Counted from the first letter of the stretch, positions 44,711 to 57,280 are shown. The stretch is 64,000 bases of DNA from Paraescarpia echinospica (GCA_020002185.1 CM034541.1:52170343-52234342); one strand, 5' to 3'. The notes: generated by a model not told the origin, from the sequence alone. Program-made: numbers and translations.

Positions 44711-45231
44711 TGAAAATTACATTTTTTTGCTATTTATTTTTTCCCCAGCCATTTTCAGGTTTTATCGTATACGTGTACCTTGGGTATCTAACTATCGATC
44801 TATGTTCATTATATTTATAAATACATGCCATAAATGCAATAAAAACTAACTTTTATAGCCCCCCTATTGTCTTAGAATTATTGATTTATTATAGTTACGC
44901 AACTGTGATTGAAAAATAACAGCGAGTTCGCCGGCCGATGGAGCCGCCATGTTTGTTGACATACGCACATGTTTGGTATGGCTGGAGAGCTTCACTTTCG
45001 CACTGCATGGTGGTTGTCATGCTATAAATATCGCTTCGGTAGTATTCGGTCATTTTGGAATAGAAGAGACCCCCCCTAAATGAGTTTCCGCCGTTGTCAT
45101 TGGCCTAACCGAAGCACGTGACCGCAGGTCGTCCGCTCATTGGATACCTCAGCTACACAAAGAACTTTTCCCGAACTTCGCCATCTTTGTTTACGCTTCG
45201 CACTGTTTTTATTTCATCCGTTTTTCGCACA

Positions 45232-47591
45232 ATGTCCGAGAAACTTGTGAAACAAAAGAAGGGGTTTGGACGGAAACCACAGAGTCGACGCCGACACCTC
45301 AGTTTAGCACGCACGGCCATCACGAAAAAGCAGAAAAGTGGGGATGAAGCTGTCATGGCACCGCCGTCTTCGACAACATTGTCAACAACGGAGCCTACCG
45401 TAGGCGTAGCTGTAAGTCATCGTGTATCATTTTACGGAGCTCTTTTTACGCTGTGTTATTTTATCTGACAGTCATAAATTACTATTACCTGGTTTTCAAT
45501 ATGGACGTCAACGAGTATATATTCAGTAGAAGTCCTATTCATTGTTATCTATATAAGCCTGAGGCTGATGCGATGTTTGGCCTGGGCTTGGCCTTGCTAG
45601 CCTTTGTTTTGTTTTACTATCTGACTTCCAGGCCTATGACAATTTTTATAATATATATAATTACAATTTATTTTGCCAGAAAATAAACACAGCCTAGAGT
45701 AGAGGCTTGAAAATAACAGACTTCTGATGTCATTATTTGAAGAACTAACTAATTATCAATGTAATCTATTGTGAATACAACAAACTAAACAATACATATT
45801 TTCGTGCAGGTTGACACTGAACCAGACTCTCAGGAGCCGAGTACTTCAACGGGAGCCACCACCTCTGCAACCACCCCGACAACAACCAGCATCTCGGCAA
45901 CAAAAAGGAAGTTCGAGTACCGTTCACCATTTGAACTTGGCATTGAACGTGACAGCAGTGACCACAGTCAAGTGATCGAGACCTGCATCACACGCTGCGA
46001 CATGATGTCGGCACTGGTCAAGGGTTTGGCCTGCCTTGAGTGCACGTCGCCGTCGCTGAAGATTCGTGCCGTCAGCCATCGCCTTGGCGTGGTGTCGGCA
46101 TACGAAACATGGTGCACGGTGTGTAACGCTGTCATCAACTCGACATTGTCATCCGATCGACTCGATGGATCAACTGCAGGGAATGCTCCATTTGTCGTGG
46201 TTCGACAAGCCGTTGCTGCCACGATGGATATGGGTGTGGGGCATGCAGGTCTGATGAAACTTTGCCGTTTCTTAGACATGGTGCCGATGTCACAGGCGAC
46301 ATACACCAAGCACATGCTAGCAGTGACCGACGCCAACAAGTGTGTGGTAACACGTGTGTTGGATGACGCAGCCACCACCGTCCGTCGCGTCTACCACGAG
46401 ATCGACCCGTCACTACAGGAAGATGCAGTTATCGACCTGGTAGTGAGCTTCGATGGCTCGTGGATGACGCGCGGGCACAAGTCTGCCTACGGGATCGGCT
46501 GCGTCATCGATACTGTGACAGGACTGTGTGTCGACCTGGCAGTATTTTCGCTATACTGCCAGCGCTGCTCATACGCACGAAGGCGATTCGGGGGAAGAGA
46601 TACACTAGAGTTCGAAGACTGGTTTGAAACTCATCGGAATGAGTGCAATCGAAACTTCAATGGCACTTCCGGTGGCATGGAGGCGGCTTCCGGAGAAATG
46701 CTGTGGGAGCGATCCATCGAGCGTCACCGGTTCCGATATACAACGATCTTGTCGGACGGTGACGCAAAAACATACAAACACTTGTGTGACCGACGAGTGT
46801 ATGGCGACGTGGAGTTGAAAAAAGAGGAGTGTATCAACCACGTCGCCAAACGCCTTGGCACAGCACTCAGGAAGCTGGCGTCCTCTGGTAAGAAGGCTGG
46901 GGTTGTCCTGGGAGGTCGTGGCCATGGCAAACTCACACAGGCAACTATAGTGAAACTGACAGCCTACTATGGGAAGGCAGTGCGGGCACACCCCAACGAC
47001 CTGGATGCCATGCGAGACGCTGTGTGGGCCACCTTCTACCACGCAACATCAACAGATGAGAGGCCCCAGCATGACCGCTGCCCGGTGGGAGCTGACAGCT
47101 GGTGCTTCTACCAGAAGGCACTCGCCACCGGGCAGACAGCGGGACCTCATCGAACAAATGTGGGGACACCTCTCTCGGTGGATGTCGCAAAGCCGGTCAA
47201 GGAGGTGTACGAACGACTGTCGCACGATGACCTTCTCACCCGGTGCCTGCGTGGACAGACACAAAACCCAAACGAAAGCCTCCACTCGAAGGTTTGGGCC
47301 AAGTGCCCAAAGACGGGTTTTGTGTGTGTCCACAGAGTTCTTTCTGCCACATGTGCTGCTGTGGCAGAATTCAACGTTGGAGTGACAGCTACCATGCGAC
47401 ACCTGTGCGAGGTGATGGGAGTTGCACCTGGGGACCAGCTGTTGGCATCAGCAGAGAGAACTGACGCAAGGCGGCTTCGACAAGCCGAGCGGCAAGTGCA
47501 AGCTGCAACACAGGAAGCACGACGTGCTCGGCGAGTTGCGCGGGCAGCCGAGGTCCAGTCAACTGCAGAGTATGGTGATGGCTCCCACTGA
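45232..47591 (+). CDS. Mutator-like transposase, two exons
   Basis: Exon 1 is 45232-45411, from ATG to donor GTAGCT|GTAAGT (60 codons, phase 0). Exon 2 is 45810-47591, from acceptor TTTTCGTGCAG to TGA, giving about 653 residues without a break. Exon 1 is basic (KGFGRKPQSRRRHLSLAR). Exon 2 matches the animal Mutator-like transposase domain: Cys pairs near 80-130, then DLVVSFDGSWMTRGH (first Asp near 275), YTTILSDGDAKTY (near 376), EECINHVAKRLG, HDRCPVGADSWCFYQKA and NPNESLHSKVWAKCPK (Glu near 549). A D-D-E assignment is by analogy. The tail has a Arg/Ala-rich coiled coil. It would cut and paste the element in the nucleus. Confidence 0.9.
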
Positions 47592-48116
47592 GATAGACAA
47601 TGCTGCTGGATGCAGAAGAACACTGTAGCTATAGTGTTTATATTACAAATCATTTCAACGATTTACACATTCATTGTTAGTTTATGTGTGTCTGTATTTA
47701 TGTTTACATCTTATTACTCAATAATGGTTATATATTATATCTTATGAAAGAATAGTAGCCTTACTTGTGTAATTTCAAGACTGTAACTATATTTTGTGCA
47801 TGTAAAGATCATTGCTGAAACTAAGTCATTATAGCGGTGGACGGATATATAGTATATCTCACTTTGTACGTTACTCTTATATTTTTACAGTCAATATTTG
47901 TACATAATATTTGTACATAATATATCACCAGAAAGAGTAATAGCCAGGGGACATACATGTGTAATTTCAGAACTGTAACTGTCTTTATTGTATGTAAAAC
48001 GTGTTGCGGGAACTTTGACATCGATTTTCTGAATAAGACATTTTCTATCAACTTGACTTCTCTTGTTTTATCTGGACCGGCTATTTATCGCCAGAATCTT
48101 ATGAAATTTTCAGGAT

Positions 48117-48313
48117 ACATTGTCTATACATATACACATGACTTGATAGTTTCATATTTCAGGATAATCATGTAGATTACATAGTGTGAAGTTGTTTTGG
48201 CAAACCTGTTTTTGTGTTTTTGTCTCCAAATTTCAAAAAATCATATCTATTTTTTTATTATCCCCACAAAAAATGTGAAACTATCAAGTCGTGTGTCTAT
48301 GTATAGACAATGT
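48117..48313. repeat. hairpin repeat near the 3' end of the Mutator-like element
   Basis: ACATTGTCTATACATATACA with GACTTGATAGTTTCA recurs inverted as GAAACTATCAAGTCGTGTG and TGTATAGACAATGT. The arms are about 40 bp with a 115-bp spacer. It may be a nested MITE or a subterminal structure. Confidence 0.65.
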
Positions 48314-48520
48314 ATGTGTAAAGTTACAGTAAATTTAGCCAAGCCATTATCCTGATATATATATTCCGGTGATTCTGTTGAAAATCAAGATGGACGCCAC
48401 TTTCATCGCCACCTGGTGGACAAAAAAAATCATAACAACTTTGTAAAATCCTTTTTGTAAGCTATAAACACTGTGTTCAAATTTCAGTAAGCTGGGTCAA
48501 TAAATAAAAAAAATAGTTTT

Positions 48521-48920
48521 TACATATGGACGGCGCAGCTTTGCAGTGACAGGCCCACAGGTGTGGAATAGCTTGCCAAAATGTGTGCGATCGGCTGGAA
48601 CATTAGCGGCTTTCCGGAACCAACTTAAAATCCATCTATTTCGCCTGCACTACATGCCTTGATGCAAGCACTGGCTGCCATATCTAAATGACACTAGTTT
48701 CTATTTTATTGTATTGTTTTTTAAGTTCATTGTTTGAAACTGTATTTTACACCTAATTTATTATTTTATTTTGGCTTATTTAATTAGTTTATCTTTTAGC
48801 ATTTAGTCAACACGCCATTTTATTCTGTGAAGAGCTTTGATTGGTATTTACATACTTAATAATGCTCTATAGAGAAACGGAATTATTATTATATGATTAT
48901 TTTTATTCCAAGACCTAGAA
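48521..48920 (+). mobile_element. LINE RT C-terminus and 3' tail, second half
   Basis: It encodes GRRSFAVTGPQVWNSLP then AAFRNQLKIHLF and a stop at 48662, followed by an AT-rich 3' UTR and an ATTATTATTAT tail. This is the 3' half of the LINE at 44530-44710. Confidence 0.8.
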
Positions 48921-49411
48921 AGCTTTTATGTTATTTGATGAGAGTTCTTTGGGTGGTTTCTGGGACAAATATTACTATAAAATCCAAATGTCCACTTCTT
49001 ACCACTCAGCGGTTTGTTTTTCAGAATTTCATCTGAAATGAGACAATTCGCATCGAGTCATATACAAAGCTTTAAAAATGTTGATTAAACAGCCTTGTAT
49101 ATATCGCAGGATGAAGCATTCGTGACGTTCAAATGGCAGTAACTCAAACACGAAAAACAAATCCTACGTACATCCAGCGGACACATTAGGTTTATCGGAT
49201 TACTGCGTATACGCTGATATAAAAATATGTAATTTGTTATTGCAATTTCATGCATAGCGGTTGTACTTGAAATTGAAATATCACCGTAAAGATAACAAAC
49301 TTACAAATATGCAGCTGGATGTACATAATTTTTTTTTCTTCTAGATGTTGCGTTATTGCATAAAACATAGTGGATATAATGCAAGGTTAAACTCCGCGAT
49401 TACAATTTCAG

Positions 49412-49543
49412 GTAGAGTCTGATGAAGACCACGCCGTACCGCCGTGCACAATGCTAAAGCCCTACGAGCTCAGCGGCACTTCCTTTGGTGATGTCACCAA
49501 CAGGTGTCGCAACAGACTGCAGAAAATGTACAGAAAAACGTGA
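49412..49543 (+). CDS. possible terminal exon, unknown protein
   Basis: After acceptor ATTTCAG an open frame of 43 codons ends at TGA: acidic start (VESDEDHAVPPC), a Cys pair and a basic end (RCRNRLQKMYRKT). Codon content looks protein-like and GC is higher than the flank. I do not recognise it; it could be the last exon of an upstream plus-strand gene. Confidence 0.3.
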   Translation, partial: VESDEDHAVPPCTMLKPYELSGTSFGDVTNRCRNRLQKMYRKT

Positions 49544-50954
49544 CCTAAAGGGACATTGAACATGGTGACCGAGAGTGCTAAACATTATTTGAATATCAGG
49601 ACACAATGTGTATCGCATAATATTAATGAATTTATTCATGTTATTTTTCAAATGGTCTTACATGAATATTTGTTGTAAAATATGATATTACTCAGTAGCG
49701 TGAACATATGACTATACTACTGAGCGGAACCAATTGTCAACCTTTTTTTTTATCAAAATGTGCTCTCTGTTACCGTCCAAAATTGCAATAAGTATCCTGA
49801 AAATGATAAGGTTTTAGAACGGGTGACCGGCTTTGATCATATGCACTACCTTGTTTTTGTACCAGACGTGTTGGTATTATTTCGTGTACTAAAGAGATTG
49901 CTAATTAGCAGCACAACGTACGTGACGTGAGACAAATATAACAGTTGGACGAGCAATGCAATTAAAAAACAAGCAACAGGATAACTCAATTAATTATTTC
50001 ATATGATTACAGGAGATAGGCACAAGTTGCCTATCATACAATAATTATAATATCATTAAAGGGGAAAAGGCAACTTTCTGGTGTTATACGCCACAAAGAG
50101 TTAATACAAACTAACCATTTACAACCACAATGAACAATTTTACATTAGTCATTAACTTAGAATGCGTTCTCAAAGTGGAAGAATCTAGTAAAATGTCCGA
50201 TATCCTGGAGGCTGATGTCTTGCTCATGGTGAGACAGGTGACCTATTAGCACCGAGCTATGACGTCGGTTCCTAGTTTTGTTGGACATGTAGACGAATAT
50301 TCCAGCTCATTTAGTGGTTTCTCAAATTCCGTTTAATTCCGAAGCAGAGTCACACCATTGCATGCATAAACACTTATTACAATTACCTAAACCATGCACC
50401 ATCATGACGTAGCAATTTTACAAGTTACAGCGACAAAGCAAATTTGGCGATTATTTACATCGTAAACCGCTGTCCTTGCAATGGGAGTGTGTATATAAAC
50501 ATCTCACATTATACATAAAAACAACTTATATACTGAGAATATATTACTACCAATACAAACAAATAGTTGAACGAAATATATGGGTTTACTGAGCGTCGTA
50601 ACCTAGAGTAGTGTTCCCAGTTTGGCGACCGGTTAACTGGGAAGAGTAGGAACCCGTGACGTCATCCTTTCTCTGAAAATGGTGCTGTCCATACAACATA
50701 TTTATTTCTTCAACAAGGTTATTCTAATAAACTACTGGCATAATATTATTAATTTTAGTTGCAAATGGTTACGCTTCATTTTTGTTGCTCTCCTCCTTGT
50801 TCCTTGCTGAACACGGGTGAGGGTCAGGTACAGTAAAGCTGAACCACTCTCTCTGTTTTTCCGTCCACCGTTTTCTGTCCATCGCTCCCTCTCTCCATCT
50901 TTCATCCGCCCCCGATCTTCCCATGTCCATCCTCACGCAGTCCTCCCATCTCAG
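49544..50954. other. intergenic, no gene recognised
   Basis: AT-rich sequence without a recognisable exon, repeat array or mobile element. Confidence 0.5.
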
Positions 50955-53900
50955 CTATGGCCTTCCCCTTTTTCTGTGTCCTTTATGTTGTTCCGCCTCT
51001 GCTCTCTTCGCTATTTTTCCGGCATCCATCCTTGCCAAGGGGCCTGCCCATCTCATCCGGTTTCTCAATAATCCTTCTGTTACACTACACAGCTTTCCAA
51101 CCTCTGTTCTCAGGTTATTCGTCCGTCTTCTGTCTACCCTCTTTGTTCTTGTTATTCTTCTAATCCAGTCGTTCCCACAAACTTGCAGCTTCTGTAGTTT
51201 TTGTTCTGTCAGCGCCACTGTCTCCAGACCATATAGGATGCCGGTATAACACACTTTCTCAGGACCTTCCCTTTCAGCTTTTTCGATATTTTTCTGTCCA
51301 TCATGACTTCCAGTAGGACGGGAACGAAATTCATATTGGGAGGGGGGGGGGCTAACAGAGCTTCAGCATTACTCAAACATTTTCGCCGCCGGCCCGCCGC
51401 ATATCTTCACATCTTCCTTCACCTTGTGGCTGTCTCGTTTGGCTCGACTGTGACAACGGAAGACGGACGGGGGGGGGGGGGGTGCTGTTGGAAATTGTTC
51501 GCCGCTTTGCCGCTGTAACTTCACCTTCTCCACTGTCTCGGCTGTGAACTCATGACATCCGGACACGGGGGACAGTACTGTTGAAAATTTTATTTTTACG
51601 TCGCGCTGCTGCTGTTAATTTACCTTCTCCAGCTTCTCTCCGCTGTCTCAGCTATACGAGGGTAGGGGGGGGGGCAGAAAAAACATATGTCTGCCCTCCA
51701 ATGCACAAACCTTTCACAGTCGACAAAAATACACATTAATCGTCTCATAAAATTTACATTTCCACCCGCCATTGATGCTCGCCACAAAAACAAATATTCA
51801 CGCTCACATTTAATGTGGGGCAGAACCATATGTCTGCCCCCGGAGAAATTCCTGGGGAGACAGCTGCCCGCCCGCCCGCCCCCCCCCCCGTTCCCGAGCC
51901 AATGTGACTCCCTCTACTTTTCTCCAAGCATTCGTTCATGCTTGTATTCGGCGTCGCACCTCCACATTTGAACGCTCACCTGCCGAAATCATTCCTTCAA
52001 GGTATACAAAGCCGTCCACTTGCTTAATCCTTTCCATCCAAACTGATGTCCAATTCCCCTCTCTGTTGTCCAACCCACATCACTTCTGTCTTTTCAAGGC
52101 TCATTCTCAGTCCGTGTTTCTTGAACGCCATGTTCCAATTCTTCCAACATGCATTGTAGATCTTGTTTGCTTTCTGCTACTATGGCAAGATCGTCTGCAT
52201 ACATAATCTTTCTGAGAACATCCTTCGTACTGAACTTCCTGCTGATTAGTTTCATCACTATGCTAAACAGTAATGGGCGTAGGGCACTTCCTTGCCTCAA
52301 TCCGATGTTAACTGGAACTCTTTCAACATCCCATATCCAGTCACAACTCTTCCTGTTCTTCTTCCATACATTGCTCCCACCATCCTGGCTTCAGTCACTC
52401 ACATCCGTCTCACTGTTGCCGACACCATCTCTCTTGGGACTGTGTCGTAGGCCTTCTCCAGGTCACCAAATCCCACTGCCATTCTCCCTTGCATCTCCAA
52501 CCTCTTCTCCATCAGCTGTCTCAATGCAAACATTGCATCTGTCGTCCCTCTGGCCTTTCTGAATCCCTGTTGTTCTTCAACTAATTCCTGGTCTACTCTC
52601 TTTTGAATCCTCCCATCCAGGATCCTCTCCAGCAGCTTCATGATGTGACTTAGAACTGTGATCCCTCTGTATTTCCATGGATCTTGCACATCTCCCTTCC
52701 TTTTCCATATTGGGACTAATAGTCCTGTCAACTACTCTTCTGGTACTCTACCTTGCCTCATACATGTATTCAGTAGCATCATTGTCCAACTGATTCCAAT
52801 CTCCCCTGCTACCATTGCCATCTCAACATGCGTCTCATCCATACCAAATGCTGTCCCTTTCTTCATCTCTTTTAACCCAGTTTGCATCTCTGTATCAGTA
52901 ATATCAGCTAACTCCACTTTCCTTTCTACATATGATGGTGATTCCAAGTCATTGTTAATTCCTTCCTTGTTCAGTAGCTCCTTGAAGTAGTTTTCCCAGA
53001 CCTTCAACACTACTTCTTGTTCTGACACTAACTTCCCATTTCTATCTTTGATCACCGTCCCACCTTTCACGATCTTACTATTCTCATCCCTGTTTCTGCA
53101 TATAATCTTCTTTCCATCACCCTCATCTGGCTTGCTGTACACTTCTGCTTCCACGTCACTCCTCGCCTTATCAAGTGCTCTCTTTGCCGATTTCTTGTTC
53201 TGTCCGTATGTGTTTATCAGCCTTGCATCCGGTTGATTTCTCCTCTCCTTTGTTTTCTCTATTTCTTTCCTTGCTTCCTTTTTTCACGCATTATTCTGCA
53301 ACTTCGCTTGTCCACCATCCTTGTTTACTACTTCTAGACACTCCACCCTTTCTAAATGTTCTTCCACATACCTCCTCTACAGTTCCCACAAATGCTTCTT
53401 TGTACATTTTCCATTTTTCCTCCAGACTGCCAACTTCTTCACCGAGCTCTTCATATTTAGCTGTCACCCGCTCCTTGTATTTAAAAGCGACTTCGTCTTT
53501 GCACCTCTAACACTAAGAGTCCTGCGGCCCACGGTCTTAGTTTGTTTCTTCTTCTGCATACGCACAACCACTGGCTTGTGCTGTGTCGTGACATGCTCTC
53601 CAGCAATAGCTCTGCAGGCCTTAATCTTCCATGGCTGCTGCCTCTGAACTATCAGCAGATCCGTCTTGTGTTGTCCGCTTCTGTACGTAATCGTATGGCT
53701 CTCTCGCTTCTGGAAGGAAGAGTTAACCACTGCTAAGTCATTTCTAGCCATCAATTCCACCATAAATCGACCCTCTCTATTCCTCACTCCCCACTCGTGT
53801 CTGCCAACACTCTCCTCTTCACCTGGTTCCACTACTCCAACATGTGCATTGAAGTCTCCCGCAATACACAACATCACCAACAGATCCAGCGATCCCATGA

Positions 53901-54290
53901 ACCCCTCCAAAGCATCCCTGAACTCCTCTTTCTCTGCCTCCATCCTTCCTGTCTGTGGCCGTATACAGACACAACCCACACCAGCTGTTTCCTAATCATA
54001 AGCCATGTCATCACTATGTGTCCCTTCCATCTATCAACTTGAATCACCGTCTTACTGATCTCTTCTCATAAAATGGTGTCAACTACATTACTTCTTCCAT
54101 CTCCTCCTGTGTGCAGTAGCTTGAATCCATCCATCACCATTCTCGTTCTATCCCTCTTCCATTTTGGTTCCTGTATGCACAGCTCTTCCAAACGCCTTCT
54201 CCCCATCATCTCCCCATCATCTCCCCATCATCTCCACCACCTCAAACGCTTTACCGCTCGTTGAGCCAACATTCAAACTGCCGGCCGGAC
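50955..54290 (-). mobile_element. APE-type LINE, split by an insertion
   Basis: Minus-strand pieces follow LINE order: endonuclease (53979-53464 with AGDFNAHVG and YRSGQHKTDLL), linker (53154-52732), RT fingers (VPIWKRKGDVQDPWKYRGIT, 52731-52399), active site IMYADDLAIV (52300-52094) and the thumb/C-terminal region with LYGLETVALTEQKL and RMRWAGPLARM (51254-50955). Several frameshifts and stops break it. A 593-bp insertion separates the last two parts. Upstream, three 12-bp GATGGGGA-type repeats lie at 54205-54240. Confidence 0.8.
51312..51904. mobile_element. hAT-like non-autonomous insertion with 8-bp duplication
   Basis: It interrupts the LINE between its WRKVEGV and MMDRKI codons. The flanks read TGACTTCC (51304-51311) and TGACTCCC (51905-51912), an 8-bp duplication with one change, the length typical of hAT elements. 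The ends share an inverted CGGGAACG block. Inside are long G runs (about 10-13 G) and no coding frame. Confidence 0.6.
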
Positions 54291-55005
54291 GATCCCCTTG
54301 CACTTCGTTGTCTTCTCGCCGCTGCCAAGGCAGACGGCGTGTCGGTTGCCCCAGACGCGGTAGCCCTCTCGTTCATCACTGTTTCTTGTACCATCATATA
54401 ATTTGGGACATCATAGCCACTCAACAGCACTGCCCTGACTGACCTGCTAGTGCAGTTTTATGTCAGAGTTTTCCTTCTCCTAGATCACATGCCTACCTTG
54501 GCTAGTGAGCATGATCTACCCAGTACTATTTGTCCATAGTTGGGAGTTGGAATGGTACAGTATCTTGACGTATCCACACGATGGTGGGCTCTGCACACTG
54601 CACCTTTAAGGCTCCAACCTGCTCCGAGGTCCCTAGCACATTAGCCTGGGGCCGCAATGTGCCCAGTATACGCATTATTCCACAATGAGATTGGGGTACA
54701 GACTTGTCTACAGAGAGGCTATGTACCAGCAGGGGAGAATTACGCACTCGGCTCCCTTTTTACCACAAGGAGCTATCTGGTGGCTGTAGCTGAAAGCGAG
54801 AGTACGAAGCACAAACTACATACTACACACTACACTACGGCACTTGGCACATCACCATTCATAAATAGTTTTATATGCATAGACCTAAACAATTGCCTTT
54901 TGTTTCCCTTTAAGTTTCATTACTCTATACTACTCATGGGAATGTCTGTAAAAGAGTAGACAAAGGAATAAAATTAATATCTTAAACTATTTTTGGCATA
55001 CTGAT
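54291..55005. other. flank of the LINE, no gene recognised
   Basis: GC-richer segments at 54290-54400 may belong to the LINE 5' region. Nothing else was identified. Confidence 0.4.
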
Positions 55006-55009
55006 TCAT

Positions 55010-55850
55010 AAGCTATTCGGATAATGACATTAACCCAATATATTGCACACTCAAATCCACTGTTCGCTAAGTTAAAACTATTAAAATTGGATGATATTTA
55101 CAAACATCAGTTAGGTATTTTTATGCAAAAAGCAACAAATAAACAACTCCCAGATAATATGTCATCAATGTTATTGCGAACTGATAATGTACATAAACAC
55201 AAGCTGAGAAACCGTAATGCATATTACATCCAACAAATAAGAACAAACACAAACACATTCACAACAAATTATTCACGACCAATATTCTGGAATGCACTAC
55301 CTCAAAATGTATAACTAATTGTATCCATCAACCAATTTAAGAAGAAACTCAAAGAGCTGTTATTGTCAAAATATCATAATTTTTTCTAATTTTTTTTAAA
55401 TAGCGTACGTTATAAATTAAGCATACCATCATTTTATCATGGTATAAATGATTAAGTTTGTATTCATGTTTTACTTGAAAATTTGTTAATTTATTCTTTA
55501 TATATTATTATGTTATAATGAGTGCAATTTAATTAGAGGTCAACCTGTTCTATTTATGTATTGTTAGTAATGTGTGTGTATACATTAACTGCATCTATGA
55601 GATGATTTATTCACTTAATTCCAGAAGAACGTACTGTCCTATGTTTATGTTTTAATTTTATGGAACAAGGAAACTATTGTAAAATTATTATTTATGGTGG
55701 TCCTCGGTATAAGCCCCTAGGGGTTTCTAGACGATCTCCACGGTTGCAATATTTGTTTGTTTTTCTGTTTTTATAATGCATTGTACATGTGTTCACTAAT
55801 TTGTACTTGTAACCGAAATAAAGTTAATTTGTAAGCTTGCATATTTCGAC
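55010..55850 (+). mobile_element. LINE RT C-terminus and 3' UTR
   Basis: A 96-codon frame (55024-55314) encodes HSNPLFAKLKLLKLDDIYKH and YSRPIFWNALPQNV, then after one stop FKKKLKELLLSKY. The 3' UTR extends to about 55850 with AATAAAGTTAA near its end. It is 5'-truncated and different from the CR1-like and RTE-like families above. Confidence 0.7.
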
Positions 55851-56494
55851 GACGTTAATCAATCATGATATTTAAATAACAATATTTCAAGGACAAGTAA
55901 AGCTGATGTAAAAAAGTTAGAATTGGTAGAATGACCCAAACTACTTTTGCCAATATTTATTCGGGGGCAAGCCAATTTTGGTGTATTGAAGTTCAGGTTA
56001 AATTTGTATGGTTCATTAAAATATATTGGATCAAACTATTAATGTCAGAACGAATGTATTACAAATCGATTCATTTAAAATCAAGGCATCTGGATTAAAC
56101 ATAATATTACACGTTGTCAATTATGTCTCTGATTCAGGAAGTGCATTGCGCAATACGGACATGACAAGACACCTCGAAGATCTCAACCGGTTACTCAAGT
56201 GTCAATGTATTCATCGAATGTATTCATATAATTTGCCAGCGGGTACGGCACTTGTCTCCTTGACAAGGGCCACCCAGTGTTAGCCCTGCAAGCCGCCTCC
56301 GAGCGAGCCACTGGACCGCGACGAAGCTCGTTGAGGCTCGATCATCGACTGGCGTGAAGTCGCTGTGTATGTTTACAGTACCCTATTTATTGCTGATTGC
56401 GGGAGTCTTAGATACGCCAGTATTCAGCTACCTAGGGCGCTGTAGAAACCCGGTCGGCTCAGTAATATGGCGGCTCTGTTTCTACGTGGTTCTG

Positions 56495-56496
<2 letters not shown>

Positions 56497-56536
<40 letters not shown>

Positions 56537-56560
56537 TCTCACTCTCACTTTCTCTCTATC
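56497..56560 (+). repeat. (CT)n microsatellite
   Basis: A C-run followed by CTCTCT repeats with CACTCT interruptions. It lies upstream of the CXorf38-like exon. Confidence 0.95.
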
Positions 56561-56763
56561 GTAATACTAGTTTGCTCCATAGTTTCCAGTAATTATATTG
56601 AAGTAATCCCATCCAATCAAAGTGTCATGTTATCGTGCATTGTTTTTGAATTGTGATAGAAACTTGATCTGTATATGTGCACGTACTGTGATTATAGTGT
56701 AATTGTCACATTTTCCATAATGTTCATAGAGTATTCTCTGTCAACATATGTTTTAATTTGTAG

Positions 56764-57280
56764 GATCACCATAAACATTGCCATAGCAACAGGTGGTACT
56801 GCGGGGGTCATTGGCCAGTTGAACGACGCAGAGTATCTCAATTGGATCAAGACCAGGCGTGCTCTTTACGTCACCATAGAAGCTTTGCGGTCATTCTGCC
56901 ATGACCAGATGGACGACTTGCACCACCTGTTAAAGCTCACTTGTGGGGGGACCCGGTGCAGTGTTCCCTGTTCCATTGGAAACATCACTTACGACAGAAA
57001 CACTAAGGCCTATTCGATGAACTGCCCCGACAACGTCTGCTCGCAATGGCTGGCAGGCATTGCCGCAGAGAGAGCCACTCGCAGAATCCGACTTACGCTT
57101 GACAACAGTCACATTAGTTAGTGGCCTGTCGAACCAAGGCAAGTCGCCAAAGGTTTCATGAACAGAGGCCAGAACCGGTCTAGAGTCAATCCCTGTGACA
57201 ACGATGCATCTGGAATATTGGATCTACTGATCAACTGTAGTTTCTTCATCCCCCCGGTGAATAAAAAGAAAACTAAAGCG
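56764..57280 (+). CDS. CXorf38-like (DUF4559) exon with one in-frame stop
   Basis: The exon runs from acceptor TTAATTTGTAG to donor AAAGCG|GTAAGT, open except for TAG at 57119-57121. Before the stop are LNDAEYLNWIKTRRAL and RSFCHDQMDDLHHLL, then Cys-rich CGGTRCSVPC and CPDNVCSQW. After it in the same frame come WPVEPRQVAKGFMNRGQN and DNDASGILDLLINCSFF. This order (helical start, Cys cluster, W-x(n)-VAKxFM, D-SG-x-LI-x-C) is that of CXorf38-like proteins, a family expanded in some invertebrates and of unknown function, possibly HEPN-related. The stop falls where family members continue, so a nonsense change is likely. Downstream exons would lie in or beyond the gap. Confidence 0.6.

Larger units (their letters stand above)
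44711..48520 (+). mobile_element. Mutator-like DNA transposon
   Basis: The ends are defined by the interrupted LINE and by weakly matching inverted termini (TGAAAATTACATTTTTTT at the left; the right end reversed reads AAAAACTATTTTTTTT). Both share ATTTATT and CCCAGC slightly further in. The flanks repeat AC(A)TATGG, consistent with an 8-9-bp target duplication having one indel. Inside is an apparently intact transposase gene. Downstream of it lie a diverged direct repeat (47765 and 47958) and a hairpin (48117-48313). Confidence 0.65.

Noticed and set aside
45453..45686. A small membrane protein, or the missing TM2 of the channel gene
   Set aside because: It lies within the transposase intron, has no DEG/ENaC TM2 signature and no suitable splice sites.
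45968..47653. Several minus-strand frames opposite the transposase
   Set aside because: They are shadows of a GC-rich, intact coding exon.
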